Notes under the pieces: model-generated
The model's database searches: none
The model's input: the letters and a program-made list of their open reading frames with translations, nothing else
What the model was told of the DNA's origin: nothing
Source: a virus
DNA length: 29,194 nucleotides
Direction: 5' to 3' (one strand)
IMG/VR virus record: IMGVR_UViG_3300014720_000129
Span: 1 to 29,194 of that record
Part shown: piece after piece, positions 9,097-17,375 of the stretch
Position numbering within the stretch: position 1 is the first letter of the stretch
How the letters are laid out: every line of letters starts with the position of its first letter
Translations under genes and position numbers: made by a program

Positions 9097-10947
9097 ATGG
9101 CATACCAAATAAACAAAACGGACGGAACTATTATAGCAACAGTGGCAGATGGTCAGGTAGACACCCTATCCACAGACATCACACTGATAGGTAAAAATTA
9201 CAGTGGCTTTGGCGAAGCATTGAATGAAAATCTAGTAAAAATACTAGAAAATTTTGCCAGCACCACAGCACCCTTGCATCCACTAAAAGGTCAGGTTTGG
9301 TTTGATAATGCAGAAAATAAGTTGAAAGTTTATAATGGCTCAACATTTATTCCTGTTAGTTCTGCAACTATTTCTAGCACACAACCTGCTACCTTATCTA
9401 TAGGCGATTTATGGTTTGATGATGTAGGAGCTCAGTTGTATTTCTTCGACGGGAATCAACCTATATTAATAGGACCAGCATATTCAACAGCACAGGGTAA
9501 AAGCGGATTAGAGGTTGACAGCATATTAGATACTCTGAATCAAACCAAAGTAATAACATATCTTTATAATAATGGTATATTATTAGGAATCTTTTCTAAA
9601 GACAGTTTTACACCTAAAATTTCTATTATTGGATTTAGCGGTAGCATAGAGCCTGGATTCAACGCAGGAACATTGGCTGGTATAAAGTTTCGAGTAACCT
9701 GTACTAATTCAGAACAATTAGGAGGCACAGTAGCTACAACATATGCTAGACGAGATTCAGCTAACACGTTTAGCGGACAATTAAGTATAAACGTAGATGC
9801 AGGTCTAGTAATAGGCTCGGGTAATCAGATGAATCTTTTAGTGAGCTCGGGAGATATTGAAGTATCAAATTTTGCCAGCGACAAAGATCTATTTCTTAAA
9901 GTTAGAAAAGGTATTGATCAAGAAACTGCGGTATCTATAGATTCAAGCACACGGACAGTTGGAATATATTCAGGATTTCCGACTAGCACAGTAAATGTCG
10001 GCGGAAGTCTAGTAGTTACAGGCGATCTAACAGTAGAAGGTACAACTACCACAATCAACACCGCTAATGTAACTATCGAAGATAAACTACTGACATTGGC
10101 CAATGTAGCAGCGCCTAGTGAAACCACAGCCACAGGAGCTGGAATAAAAATAAGATCCACTGGTGCAGATTCATCTGCCTACGACAAAGAAATCATATAT
10201 AGAAGCACAAGTGAGGGACCTCCTCCTACTGGGGTATTCGATGTCAGCGAGGACCTTAACCTAGCCGCAGGCAAACAGTTGCAGATAGGCGGAGTCAAAG
10301 TCATTGATGGCAACAGTCTGGGAAGTTCAATAACCAGTATTCCGGGAGTTACAGCATTTGGCACACAGAATGTCGTAAACATCGGTCCCGGTGCGCCACC
10401 AGTAACACAGATGCGTTTAGAAAACCATAGGATCAGCACGGTGTCAACAAACTTTGACATCGAGCTTGAACCCGACGGCACAGGAAATGTTGCGTTAATA
10501 GGTTCGCCGAGAATCACGGGCATGCAGGATCCAGTAGGTCAACAGGACGCCGCTACCAAAGAATATGTGGACGATACCATAGAGCTGCGCCCACTGATAT
10601 TCAGTATGGATCTGTCTGATGGAAAATCTAACACATATATAATCACCAACGTACTAAACAATCTTGCACCCGTCGCTGAATTTAGGAATGGCACTTATGC
10701 AAGGATATTGTGTACTTTGATCAATCCTTCCAGCACTACGTTGTCCATCAATGCACTGCCTCCTGGCATCAGTACAAATCCTTTCTTGACTGATCTATCA
10801 GGAAGCAGTGCTTTAGCTATTACTAGTATCTCGTTTCCTACAGCTACTATTGCAGCAGCAAGTATTTCAACAACTAGAATTATAAAAACGTTTCAAATTG
10901 TGGCCAGCGTTTGGACATGGCAGTCAGATTTAAGTTTACCACCATAA
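9097..10947 (+). CDS. Tail fibre protein, ATKEYVD type
   Basis: 616 residues, starting 13 bases after the previous stop, with GAGAACAAG just before the ATG. The first 127 residues are the shared fibre module (GKNYSGFGEALNENLVKILE). EQLGGTVATTYARRDSANTF near residue 210 and a GDLTVEGTTTTINTANVTIE stretch near residue 310 are common phage-fibre shaft motifs. Near residues 475-495 is DAATKEYVD, a motif that often marks the start of a coiled or chaperone-like C-terminal part of trimeric fibres. The last 115 residues form a beta-rich tip with no recognised enzyme motif. The role inferred is host recognition or a fibre shaft segment. Confidence 0.87.
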   Translation: MAYQINKTDGTIIATVADGQVDTLSTDITLIGKNYSGFGEALNENLVKILENFASTTAPLHPLKGQVWFDNAENKLKVYNGSTFIPVSSATISSTQPATLSIGDLWFDDVGAQLYFFDGNQPILIGPAYSTAQGKSGLEVDSILDTLNQTKVITYLYNNGILLGIFSKDSFTPKISIIGFSGSIEPGFNAGTLAGIKFRVTCTNSEQLGGTVATTYARRDSANTFSGQLSINVDAGLVIGSGNQMNLLVSSGDIEVSNFASDKDLFLKVRKGIDQETAVSIDSSTRTVGIYSGFPTSTVNVGGSLVVTGDLTVEGTTTTINTANVTIEDKLLTLANVAAPSETTATGAGIKIRSTGADSSAYDKEIIYRSTSEGPPPTGVFDVSEDLNLAAGKQLQIGGVKVIDGNSLGSSITSIPGVTAFGTQNVVNIGPGAPPVTQMRLENHRISTVSTNFDIELEPDGTGNVALIGSPRITGMQDPVGQQDAATKEYVDDTIELRPLIFSMDLSDGKSNTYIITNVLNNLAPVAEFRNGTYARILCTLINPSSTTLSINALPPGISTNPFLTDLSGSSALAITSISFPTATIAAASISTTRIIKTFQIVASVWTWQSDLSLPP

Positions 10948-10954
10948 TGAATAC

Positions 10955-10959
10955 AGGAG
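10955..10959 (+). promoter_or_regulatory. Ribosome binding site of third fibre gene
   Basis: AGGAG, eight bases before the ATG at 10968, inside the 20-base gap between two fibre genes. It supports independent translation of this paralogue. Confidence 0.6.
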
Positions 10960-10967
10960 CGCAATAA

Positions 10968-13241
10968 ATGGCTTACATAGTTAATAAATTTAGCGGGACA
11001 CAGTTAATAGTTCTTGAAGATGGAACTATTGATACCTCCACCAGTCTGGGACTAGTTGGTAGAAACTATGTAGGCTACGGTGAAACACAGAACGAAAATT
11101 TTGTGTTTTTATTGGAAAATTTTGCTAACGAGTCTCCTCCATCGAGACCCCTACAAGGACAAATTTGGTTCAACACCACTACCAACTTAACCTATGCCTA
11201 CGACGGTGCAACTTGGAGCCCTATAGGTGCTGCTCTATTAAGTGCAACAGCTCCTGCTGATTCTAATGCAGGAGCTCTTTGGCTAGACACTACTGCCAAT
11301 CAACTGAAAATTTACACAGGGTCTGCATGGACTTTAATTGGTCCGGAAGTGGTAGCTGGATTTGGATCGACTAGAGCAAGGGCTACTTCCCTAGATGATT
11401 CTGTAGGTAATCCTAGACCTGTAGTAATTTTAGAAACTGACGGTATCGCTTTCGCTATATGTACAGCACAGGCATTTACTATAAATTCCTCTAATTCAGT
11501 TGTCGGGTTTGAAAATAATTTAATATCAGGTATCAATCTTTCTTCAACCGCAAAAGTCAAGGGTGACATTACGGGGAATGCTGGTAGCGCAGATAGACTC
11601 AGCACCGCTAGGACTATTAACGGTGTGCCTTTTGATGGTCAACAAAATGTCACTATAAAATCTTCTACCACAAATAAACTGGTCAAGGGCACATATATTC
11701 AAGGATCAGACTTTGATGGTAGCACAGAGATAACATGGAGTGTAGATGCTACATCTTCAAATACTATAGGTAAGATAGTAGCTAGAAATTCAGAAGGCGG
11801 ATTTTCAGCTGGTACTATTTCGGCAAACCTCATAGGAAATGTCATAGGTAATGTAACTGCTGAATCCGGAACCAGCACATTCAATGTTGTACAGGCCAAC
11901 ACATTTATCGGTGCAACGCTAACTGGTAATGCTAATTCCGCTACACAGTTGGCCACACCAAGACAGATCAATGGTGTAAATTTTAATGGCACCAGTGACA
12001 TCACAGTGCCCGTAGCAGCCGATACGCTGACCGGCAATACTTTAAACTCTACGATAATTCAGAGTAGTTTGCAACAATTAGGAACATTAGTGAATTTAAA
12101 TGTTACTGACAGCGGAGTTAATATAGGTAGTTCTGGTCAGTTAAAAATGTTTGTAGATGCAAGTAGACCAACTATAAGATCCAGCACCGGAATACTTAAT
12201 TTTGATATGGGAGTTAGTGGTCCTGATATTTCTTTTGTAGACTCTGCGACAGCATTATCATTAGGCGGTCCTAATGCACCTGCTGTGCTAGGAGATAATA
12301 CCACAAATCTAGGTATCACAGGATATAAATTTAACAACATCTATGCTAACAATTTCTTAGGTAATGCTACTTCATCCACTCTAGCCACAACAGCTACCAA
12401 TATAGCAGGCGGTGGCGCAGGAGCTATACCGTTTCAGACCGCCGCCGGTACCACTTCGATGCTGGGCTTAGGCACAGCTGGATCTGTATTAACTGCACAA
12501 GCAGGCGGATTAATTTGGTTGCCAGTAAGTAGATCTCCTCTTACCAAAGGATCTTATCTAACACTTGCACTTTCTGGATCGCCGTTTACTCCATTTGCAT
12601 CATATAATGGTTTAGATGATCTAACTATATCTGTTGACGCTACATCTGTCAATACTGTTAACAAAGTAGTTGCTAGAGATGCCAGCGGTAATTTCTCTGC
12701 AGGAACAATTACTGCTAGTTTAACAGGTAATGTAACAGGCAATGCAACATCAGCCACACAATTGCAAACCGCTAGAACTATTAACGGTGTAGCATTTGAT
12801 GGCACACAAAACATAACCATAGTTGCTAGCGACAGTACAAAAGTTGCGCTGGCAGGCAGCACAATGTCTGGATATCTAACACTAGTTGGAGCTCCAATTG
12901 ATACCAATCATGCTGCCACTAAAACGTATGTAGACAGTAGATTACCTCAGTATACAATTATCTCTGGAGTCAGTTACAGCATAGCAGGATTTACCAACCA
13001 GGTAGGATCGTTTAACGATGGTGCCAATTACTTTGATGTGTATCCTCCCGCAGGTAAATCTATGGGGAACCTAGTGGCTTTTATACCAAGTATACATGTG
13101 GTTCATTATGCCGGAGGAGTAGATGGCAATGACAGTATCAGATGTACATATTCATACCTAGGTGATAGGATCAGAGTATGGGTTCAAAACACAGAACAGC
13201 GTTCGACACCAGCAGCTAACTATTTGGTAATTTGGAGTTAA
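10968..13241 (+). CDS. Tail fibre protein with NGV-FDG repeats
   Basis: 757 residues. Residues 1-126 are the shared fibre module (GRNYVGYGETQNENFVFLLE). The shaft carries three copies of a repeat common in phage long tail fibres: G-N/D-x-T-G-N-A/x-S-A-x-x-L-x-T-A/P-R-x-I-N-G-V-x-F-D/N-G followed by a TI/TV strand, at 11562-11657, 11919-12008 and 12720-12821. Near residue 643 is HAATKTYVDSR, as in the 9097 fibre. The final 100 residues (ending NYLVIWS) are a distinct tip, presumably receptor-binding. Two spans within the protein are related: the LVKGTYIQGSDFDGSTEITW region and the LTKGSYLTLALSGSPFTPF region, each followed by SVDATS-NT-K-VAR. This suggests internal duplication. Confidence 0.88.
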   Translation: MAYIVNKFSGTQLIVLEDGTIDTSTSLGLVGRNYVGYGETQNENFVFLLENFANESPPSRPLQGQIWFNTTTNLTYAYDGATWSPIGAALLSATAPADSNAGALWLDTTANQLKIYTGSAWTLIGPEVVAGFGSTRARATSLDDSVGNPRPVVILETDGIAFAICTAQAFTINSSNSVVGFENNLISGINLSSTAKVKGDITGNAGSADRLSTARTINGVPFDGQQNVTIKSSTTNKLVKGTYIQGSDFDGSTEITWSVDATSSNTIGKIVARNSEGGFSAGTISANLIGNVIGNVTAESGTSTFNVVQANTFIGATLTGNANSATQLATPRQINGVNFNGTSDITVPVAADTLTGNTLNSTIIQSSLQQLGTLVNLNVTDSGVNIGSSGQLKMFVDASRPTIRSSTGILNFDMGVSGPDISFVDSATALSLGGPNAPAVLGDNTTNLGITGYKFNNIYANNFLGNATSSTLATTATNIAGGGAGAIPFQTAAGTTSMLGLGTAGSVLTAQAGGLIWLPVSRSPLTKGSYLTLALSGSPFTPFASYNGLDDLTISVDATSVNTVNKVVARDASGNFSAGTITASLTGNVTGNATSATQLQTARTINGVAFDGTQNITIVASDSTKVALAGSTMSGYLTLVGAPIDTNHAATKTYVDSRLPQYTIISGVSYSIAGFTNQVGSFNDGANYFDVYPPAGKSMGNLVAFIPSIHVVHYAGGVDGNDSIRCTYSYLGDRIRVWVQNTEQRSTPAANYLVIWS
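11562..11657 (+). repeat. Fibre shaft repeat, copy 1
   Basis: Encodes GDITGNAGSADRLSTARTIN then GVPFDGQQNVTI. The bases around 11611-11626 closely match those around 12770-12790 (copy 3), so the similarity is visible in DNA as well as protein. Confidence 0.75.
11919..12008 (+). repeat. Fibre shaft repeat, copy 2
   Basis: Encodes LTGNANSATQLATPRQINGV then NFNGTSDITV; the most diverged of the three copies, with P for A and N for D. Confidence 0.7.
12720..12821 (+). repeat. Fibre shaft repeat, copy 3
   Basis: Encodes LTGNVTGNATSATQLQTART then INGVAFDGTQNITI. Just upstream (12672-12692) a 21-base stretch coding ARDASGN is identical to 15022-15042 in the fourth fibre gene. Confidence 0.75.
13234..13237 (+). 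promoter_or_regulatory. Ribosome binding site deciding the 13244 start
   Basis: GGAG lies six bases before ATG 13244 and overlaps the end of the upstream fibre gene. It selects this ATG over the in-frame TTG at 13232, whose bases overlap the site itself. Confidence 0.65.
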
Positions 13242-13243
13242 TC

Positions 13244-13600
13244 ATGCACTATGTATGTATAGAAAACAATCAGATCACAGCGATACAGAGTTACGAACCT
13301 GCGGTGCCTAACACAGTGTCCGTGGTTACTATCTCAGATACTCAACATGAACAGATCATGGCGCAGACACACCGATTTGATGTGGCTTCTAGAACTGTGG
13401 TGGTTGTGGACCAAGCGGTGATCAACCAACAAGAGCAGGATAGATTAAACGGTATAGAGCGCGAGTTTTTGAATTCCACAGATTGGAAAGTGATGCGCCA
13501 CATTAGGCAAAAAGCTCTGGGAATTGCTACCAGCCTTACTGATGCAGAATACCTAGAATTAGAGCAGCAACGGCAGACCGCGGCAGCTCGCATAGTTTGA
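13244..13600 (+). CDS. Small fibre-assembly-like protein
   Basis: 118 residues from ATG 13244, chosen because GGAG sits six bases upstream. It starts with a beta-rich part (MHYVCIENNQITAIQSYEP) and ends with a helical, charged tail of about 55 residues containing NSTDWKVMRHIRQKALG and SLTDAEYLELEQQRQ. The pattern 'DW...RH..Q.A.G...SLT..EY..L...RQ' resembles the C-terminal half of tail-fibre assembly proteins and related small proteins encoded after fibre genes. Its position between two fibre paralogues fits a role as fibre-folding or fibre-attachment helper. The N-terminal half is unremarkable. The function is inferred from size, C-terminal pattern and context; it could also be a minor structural protein. 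Confidence 0.6.
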   Translation: MHYVCIENNQITAIQSYEPAVPNTVSVVTISDTQHEQIMAQTHRFDVASRTVVVVDQAVINQQEQDRLNGIEREFLNSTDWKVMRHIRQKALGIATSLTDAEYLELEQQRQTAAARIV

Positions 13601-13632
13601 TAAGTAATAATAATGACTAGCGGAGTATATCA

Positions 13633-15441
13633 ATGGCATATCAAGTAGATAAATTTAACGGTGCTTTTTTTGTATCCGTAGAAGACGGTACGATCGATAC
13701 CACCTCGGATCTTAGATTTGTAGGTAAAAACTATGCGGGATACGGCGAAGTACAAAATGAAAACTTTCTACATCTTTTAGAAAATTTCTCAAACACCACT
13801 GCTCCGCCCAAAGTGATCACTGGACAGATTTGGTTCGATAGTGCCAATAAAAAGTTAAAATTCTATGATGGTTCAAGATTTAAACTGGCAGGTGGAGCAG
13901 AAGTCTCAACCACTGCACCCAGCGGGCTGAGTACCGGTGATTTTTGGTGGGATTCTGCAGCCAAACAATTGTATGCATGGACAGGCACTGAATTTGCACT
14001 CATTGGTCCAGAAGCCAGTCCAGATCTCGGATCGTCAATCATTAGTGCTGCTGTAGTTAAAGGCACGATAAGCACCGCGGTAGGACCGCATACTATACTT
14101 AAAGTCATAACTGATGATAAAACTATAGGCATTTTCAGTAAGACTGCGTTCACTTTAGACAATGCACAGAATGCTATAGATGATTTCACAGTTATTAAGA
14201 AAGGTTTCACACTAGCTAAGTCTCAATCCGGAATCAGCTCCGATGACTACATTCTATGGGGTACTGCAAATAACGCAGATCGTCTAGGCGGGTTTACTGC
14301 AGATCAATACTTAAAATTAGGAGATAACTCATTTACTGGCGAAGTTAAATTCTTTGATCCAGGTTTAACAGTAGGTGATGGTAATGATTTTAGACTGCGT
14401 GTAGAAAACGGTGATGAAGTAATTGTTGAAAATCGTTTAGGAAATCCTATAACATTTAGAATCACAGTAGTTGATACCACAGATGAACGGGATGTTGCTG
14501 TAATAACTAGTACAGGAGTAGTACCCGGTAATGACGCTGCTTATGCACTAGGCTCCGCCGGATTGCGCTGGAGCAATGTGTATGCTGCTATCCATACCGG
14601 AAACCTAGTAGGTAACGTCACAGGAAATTCTACCGGAGTCCATACAGGTAATATATTAGCCTCAGACAACACGGTGATGATCAATGCCGCAACTAAACAG
14701 ATCGGATTTGCAGGAGCCAACATAATTGGCACCCTTACTGGTTCAGTCACAGGAACAGCTAGTTCAGCCACTAATGCTAGTAAACTAAATGATCTAGATC
14801 CTAGTGCAACAGTACCGGGATCTGCTGTTGCTACTATTGCTGTAAGAAATGCATCAGGAAACATCGTAGCAAATCAATTCGTTGGCACGTCAGATAAGTC
14901 AGATAGACTGTATCTCGACGATAGCATAGCTGCTGGAGTATCGGATCCGGCATGGGACCCTGCAACTACCAGCACAAAATATAGAACTGCAAAAGTAACA
15001 GCTACCGCTTACAGCATAGCAGCTAGAGATGCCAGCGGTAATATTGCAGCTAATATTTTTTCAGGCACTGCAACTGCTGCTAGATATGCAGACTTAGCAG
15101 AAAAATATTTGCCCGATACAGAATACCTACCAGGCACAGTTGTTATGATCGGCGGAGAAAAAGAAATTACTGCAAGTGTATTCGGCAAACGTGCTATAGG
15201 AGTTATCAGTGCAAATCCTGCATTTATGATGAATAAAGATCTAGAAGGTGGTGTGTATGTTGCTTTGAAAGGTCGAGTACCTGTTATGGTAATTGGACCT
15301 ATTATAAAAGGTCAAGAGCTAGTTCCAGCAGAAAATGGCCATGCTGTATATAACGGTGATAATCCGACTAGAGCATTTGCGGTTGCATTAGAATCAGATA
15401 ATAGTATGGAAGTTAAATTAATAGAAGCATTGGTGCTGTAA
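13633..15441 (+). CDS. Tail fibre protein with ADLAEKY C-terminal domain
   Basis: 602 residues; GGAG at 13622-13625 lies seven bases before the ATG. Residues 1-126 are the shared fibre module (GKNYAGYGEVQNENFLHLLE). DRLGGFTADQYLKLGDNSFTG and ALGSAGLRWSNVYA are fibre shaft motifs, followed by LVGNVTGNSTG repeats. The last 120 residues or so (from about 483) are a distinct domain: ADLAEKYLPDTEYLPGTVVM, then GVISANPAFMM, ALKGRVPV and KGQELVPAENG. I recall this domain as common at the end of fibre and structural proteins of marine T4-like phages; it resembles C-terminal chaperone or peptidase-like tips but I see no proven catalytic residue. It carries the 21-base ARDASGN-coding repeat (15022-15042) shared with the 10968 fibre. 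Confidence 0.87.
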   Translation: MAYQVDKFNGAFFVSVEDGTIDTTSDLRFVGKNYAGYGEVQNENFLHLLENFSNTTAPPKVITGQIWFDSANKKLKFYDGSRFKLAGGAEVSTTAPSGLSTGDFWWDSAAKQLYAWTGTEFALIGPEASPDLGSSIISAAVVKGTISTAVGPHTILKVITDDKTIGIFSKTAFTLDNAQNAIDDFTVIKKGFTLAKSQSGISSDDYILWGTANNADRLGGFTADQYLKLGDNSFTGEVKFFDPGLTVGDGNDFRLRVENGDEVIVENRLGNPITFRITVVDTTDERDVAVITSTGVVPGNDAAYALGSAGLRWSNVYAAIHTGNLVGNVTGNSTGVHTGNILASDNTVMINAATKQIGFAGANIIGTLTGSVTGTASSATNASKLNDLDPSATVPGSAVATIAVRNASGNIVANQFVGTSDKSDRLYLDDSIAAGVSDPAWDPATTSTKYRTAKVTATAYSIAARDASGNIAANIFSGTATAARYADLAEKYLPDTEYLPGTVVMIGGEKEITASVFGKRAIGVISANPAFMMNKDLEGGVYVALKGRVPVMVIGPIIKGQELVPAENGHAVYNGDNPTRAFAVALESDNSMEVKLIEALVL

Positions 15442-15442
15442 A

Positions 15443-16339
15443 ATGTCTTTGAACTCGGATATCACAGCCGCTGGGTTTGTAACAATACAGAACAAAGCTG
15501 AGGAACTGTTAGGTACAGGTGCCGCCACTAGAGGATACAATCAAACAGTTCTATCGTCGGATGTGTTTTCTGGCAATCAAATTACTAAAGCACAGTGGGA
15601 TCTATTAAAAACTGACATTGTTAACATATTGTATCATCAAAATGGAGAGTTGCCAAATATTGTATCTGTTAATGCTGGCGATGTAATTGGATTCGGCGCC
15701 AGTCATCCGAATACCAACTATGATACTCTGTTAACAACAGCAGACCAAAATAGATTTCAGATAGCAGCTACTCAGTCTGCGGTTAGTTCTAAAGGTTCAG
15801 CAACCTACACTAGTGCTTGGAGTTCATCTGTACAATTTACACTAACTGTAACATTTGCGTCTGCAGACCAGGGACGATATTTTTTTAACAGCGGTGGCAA
15901 AGTTAGAATTAACACAACTATTACCGGCGGCACAAACACCGCTCAGTATAACGCCTGGCTTAATGTTTTAAATGCAGTGGGGGTTCGATCATTTGGTGCA
16001 GACACGGACCCATTAGTGAACTATTATACTCTTACTAGTTCTTTCCAAATATATTATCAAAATTCTCTTTCAGCACCATATGCTGCTAATAATTATCGAT
16101 TAGAAGCCAAAACTGATGTGGCTAACAATTCTACAGGCACGGCAACTATTTTAACTTTAAGAGTAACTTTGACTGATGCATACATTGACCCAGGACCAGC
16201 ATCTCCACCGGGAGACTCAGTCGACGGAACGCTGACTATATCGGTGGAAGAATTAAAAGCATCAGGCTCACTTATACCGTCAGGAACTTTTACAATTTCT
16301 AGCCCTGCATACTCGCTTTCTGTGATCAGTGGCAGTTAA
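15443..16339 (+). CDS. Virion structural protein, paralogue 1
   Basis: 298 residues, starting one base after the fibre stop; no clear ribosome binding site, so translation is probably coupled. Its partner at 16374 shares the whole layout: an N-terminal IQNKAEELLGTG / IRNKVLGVLGTG segment, YHQNGELPNIVSV / VHQVGSNPSTVTV, YDT-x-NRF, QSA, then a beta-sandwich-like core with GRYFFNSGGKVRI / ARYFWNSGGQIRF, GGT, and a C-terminal DPGP-x-GDSVDGTL strand region. I recall the FFNSGG pattern from structural proteins of marine T4-like phages. It has no enzyme motif, signal peptide or membrane segment. A tail or fibre-associated adhesin-like role is inferred from the position after the fibres. Confidence 0.75.
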   Translation: MSLNSDITAAGFVTIQNKAEELLGTGAATRGYNQTVLSSDVFSGNQITKAQWDLLKTDIVNILYHQNGELPNIVSVNAGDVIGFGASHPNTNYDTLLTTADQNRFQIAATQSAVSSKGSATYTSAWSSSVQFTLTVTFASADQGRYFFNSGGKVRINTTITGGTNTAQYNAWLNVLNAVGVRSFGADTDPLVNYYTLTSSFQIYYQNSLSAPYAANNYRLEAKTDVANNSTGTATILTLRVTLTDAYIDPGPASPPGDSVDGTLTISVEELKASGSLIPSGTFTISSPAYSLSVISGS

Positions 16340-16373
16340 TCGATTATATAAGACTTAATCAAAGACAAAACGC

Positions 16374-17318
16374 ATGCCAGTAAATGACATTATCACCCAA
16401 GCAGAATACAACAATATCAGAAACAAAGTACTCGGAGTGCTTGGCACAGGATCGGGGAATTCTGGCTACGGACAACCTTTTGTTAGTACCTCGGTAGCAG
16501 AAGGAAATTCTATTACCATTAATGAGTATGCTAATCTAAGATACGATATTTTCAGTGCTTATGTACATCAGGTAGGATCTAATCCTTCTACAGTGACCGT
16601 AGTAGAAGGTAACACGGTAAGATTTAGTGCTATAGATGCTCCGGTGACTACATACGATACAATAGCTGATACACTTATATCAAATAGATTTAATGTAGGA
16701 GCTGGACAATCAGCTATAAACATACCTACCGCACCTTCAAGTACTACCTGGCCTGGAATATATGGTGCAGATTGGTCTAGCCTTATACAGTGTACAGTGA
16801 CCGCTACATGGCCTGATAGTAATCAAGCTAGGTATTTTTGGAATAGTGGTGGTCAGATTAGATTTACAGCATCTCGTAGCGGCGGTACTGCCGCCACTCA
16901 GAACACACAATGGACATCTATTCTCAGCACCGCTGGTACACAGACCTATGGCGGTAATAATCCTGGCGCTGGCACTAGTCCCAACGATGGTCAAAACTGG
17001 TACAGATGCACCAACACTCGACAGTTGTGGTACAGTCAAAGCGGATCTAGTCCTTACGGCTCTAATACCTATAAAATATATGCTAGAACTTTAGATGCAA
17101 GCAATAACTCTACAGGCACTGCTCGCCAAGGCGAATGGCACATAGAGTTTGTTGATAACTATACAGATCCAGGCCCTCCTGCTCCAGGAGATTCAGTAGA
17201 CGGGACATTCTCAGTAGCAGTTAGTTTACAATATGCCACAGGTATTTTGGTACCGCCAAGTCAGGGCAGTTTTACAGTAACATTGCCTACAGTCACTATT
17301 TCAGCTATAGCACCTTAA
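16374..17318 (+). CDS. Virion structural protein, paralogue 2
   Basis: 314 residues, 34 bases after its paralogue. Conserved landmarks in order are YNNIRNKVLGVLGTGSGNSG, EYANLRYDIFSAYVHQ, YDT-x-NRF, QSA, DSNQARYFWNSGGQIRFTAS, GGT...QNTQWTSIL, AGTQTYGG, and DNYTDPGPPAPGDSVDGTFS near the C-terminus. It differs from paralogue 1 mainly by insertions in the loop after QSA (a proline/threonine-rich stretch) and by a longer GGNNPGAGTSPNDGQNW loop, which is where surface variation would be expected. The last structural gene before the late-promoter-like site at 17342. Function beyond virion component is not recognisable. Confidence 0.75.
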   Translation: MPVNDIITQAEYNNIRNKVLGVLGTGSGNSGYGQPFVSTSVAEGNSITINEYANLRYDIFSAYVHQVGSNPSTVTVVEGNTVRFSAIDAPVTTYDTIADTLISNRFNVGAGQSAINIPTAPSSTTWPGIYGADWSSLIQCTVTATWPDSNQARYFWNSGGQIRFTASRSGGTAATQNTQWTSILSTAGTQTYGGNNPGAGTSPNDGQNWYRCTNTRQLWYSQSGSSPYGSNTYKIYARTLDASNNSTGTARQGEWHIEFVDNYTDPGPPAPGDSVDGTFSVAVSLQYATGILVPPSQGSFTVTLPTVTISAIAP

Positions 17319-17341
17319 TTTTTTCTTGAATCTCTAAGCGG

Positions 17342-17348
17342 CTAAATA
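17342..17348 (+). promoter_or_regulatory. Late promoter-like site for the modification island
   Basis: CTAAATA, the late-promoter form I recall from T4-like cyanophages, lies in the 57-base gap after the structural module. Expected transcription start is near 17354, giving a leader of about 22 bases before ATG 17376. The 6289-6295 site stands at almost the same distance from its preferred start (6321). No convincing hairpin terminator precedes it, so read-through from the structural genes is also likely. Confidence 0.55.
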
Positions 17349-17364
17349 AAGTGCGCAGATAAAC

Positions 17365-17370
17365 GAGGAA
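17365..17370 (+). promoter_or_regulatory. Strong ribosome binding site
   Basis: GAGGAA, five bases before ATG 17376; one of the best Shine-Dalgarno matches in the window, at the first gene after the CTAAATA site. Confidence 0.7.
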
Positions 17371-17375
17371 AATAC

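Larger units (their letters stand above)
6972..15441 (+). repeat. Four-gene fibre array with shared N-terminal module
   Basis: The same module of about 126-130 residues opens four genes, at 6972-7361, 9097-9477, 10968-11345 and 13633-14010. The common pattern is a short Y-x-V/I-N/D start, a D-T-S/L stretch, G-R/K-N-Y-x-G-Y/F-G-E, N-E-N-F/L, LENFA/S, P, GQ-x-W-F/Y, then a second G-x-L/F-W strand and a final I/V-G-P. A further 70 residues or so containing IFSK-x-x-FT are also alike. Downstream the proteins diverge. The pattern indicates gene duplication with tip replacement. Confidence 0.85.

Noticed and set aside
1160-9767. Minus-strand open frames of 60-125 residues across the structural genes
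   Set aside because: They lie wholly inside clearly coding plus-strand genes, have no ribosome binding sites or recognised motifs, and their composition reflects the opposite strand.
13601-13632. TAATAATAATGA as a late promoter before the fourth fibre gene
   Set aside because: The match to the late promoter pattern is poor, and the gene is well served by its own GGAG and the upstream transcript.
16340-16373. TATATAAG in the gap before the 16374 gene as a promoter
   Set aside because: It does not match the TATAAATA pattern and no second element is visible at a proper distance.
16846-17094. 82-residue plus-strand frame inside the 16374 gene
   Set aside because: It overlaps a gene with a clear paralogue in another frame and has no family resemblance.
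17319-17341. Possible terminator at the T-rich stretch after the 16374 gene
   Set aside because: TAATTTTTTC is present but I find no GC-rich stem directly before it.
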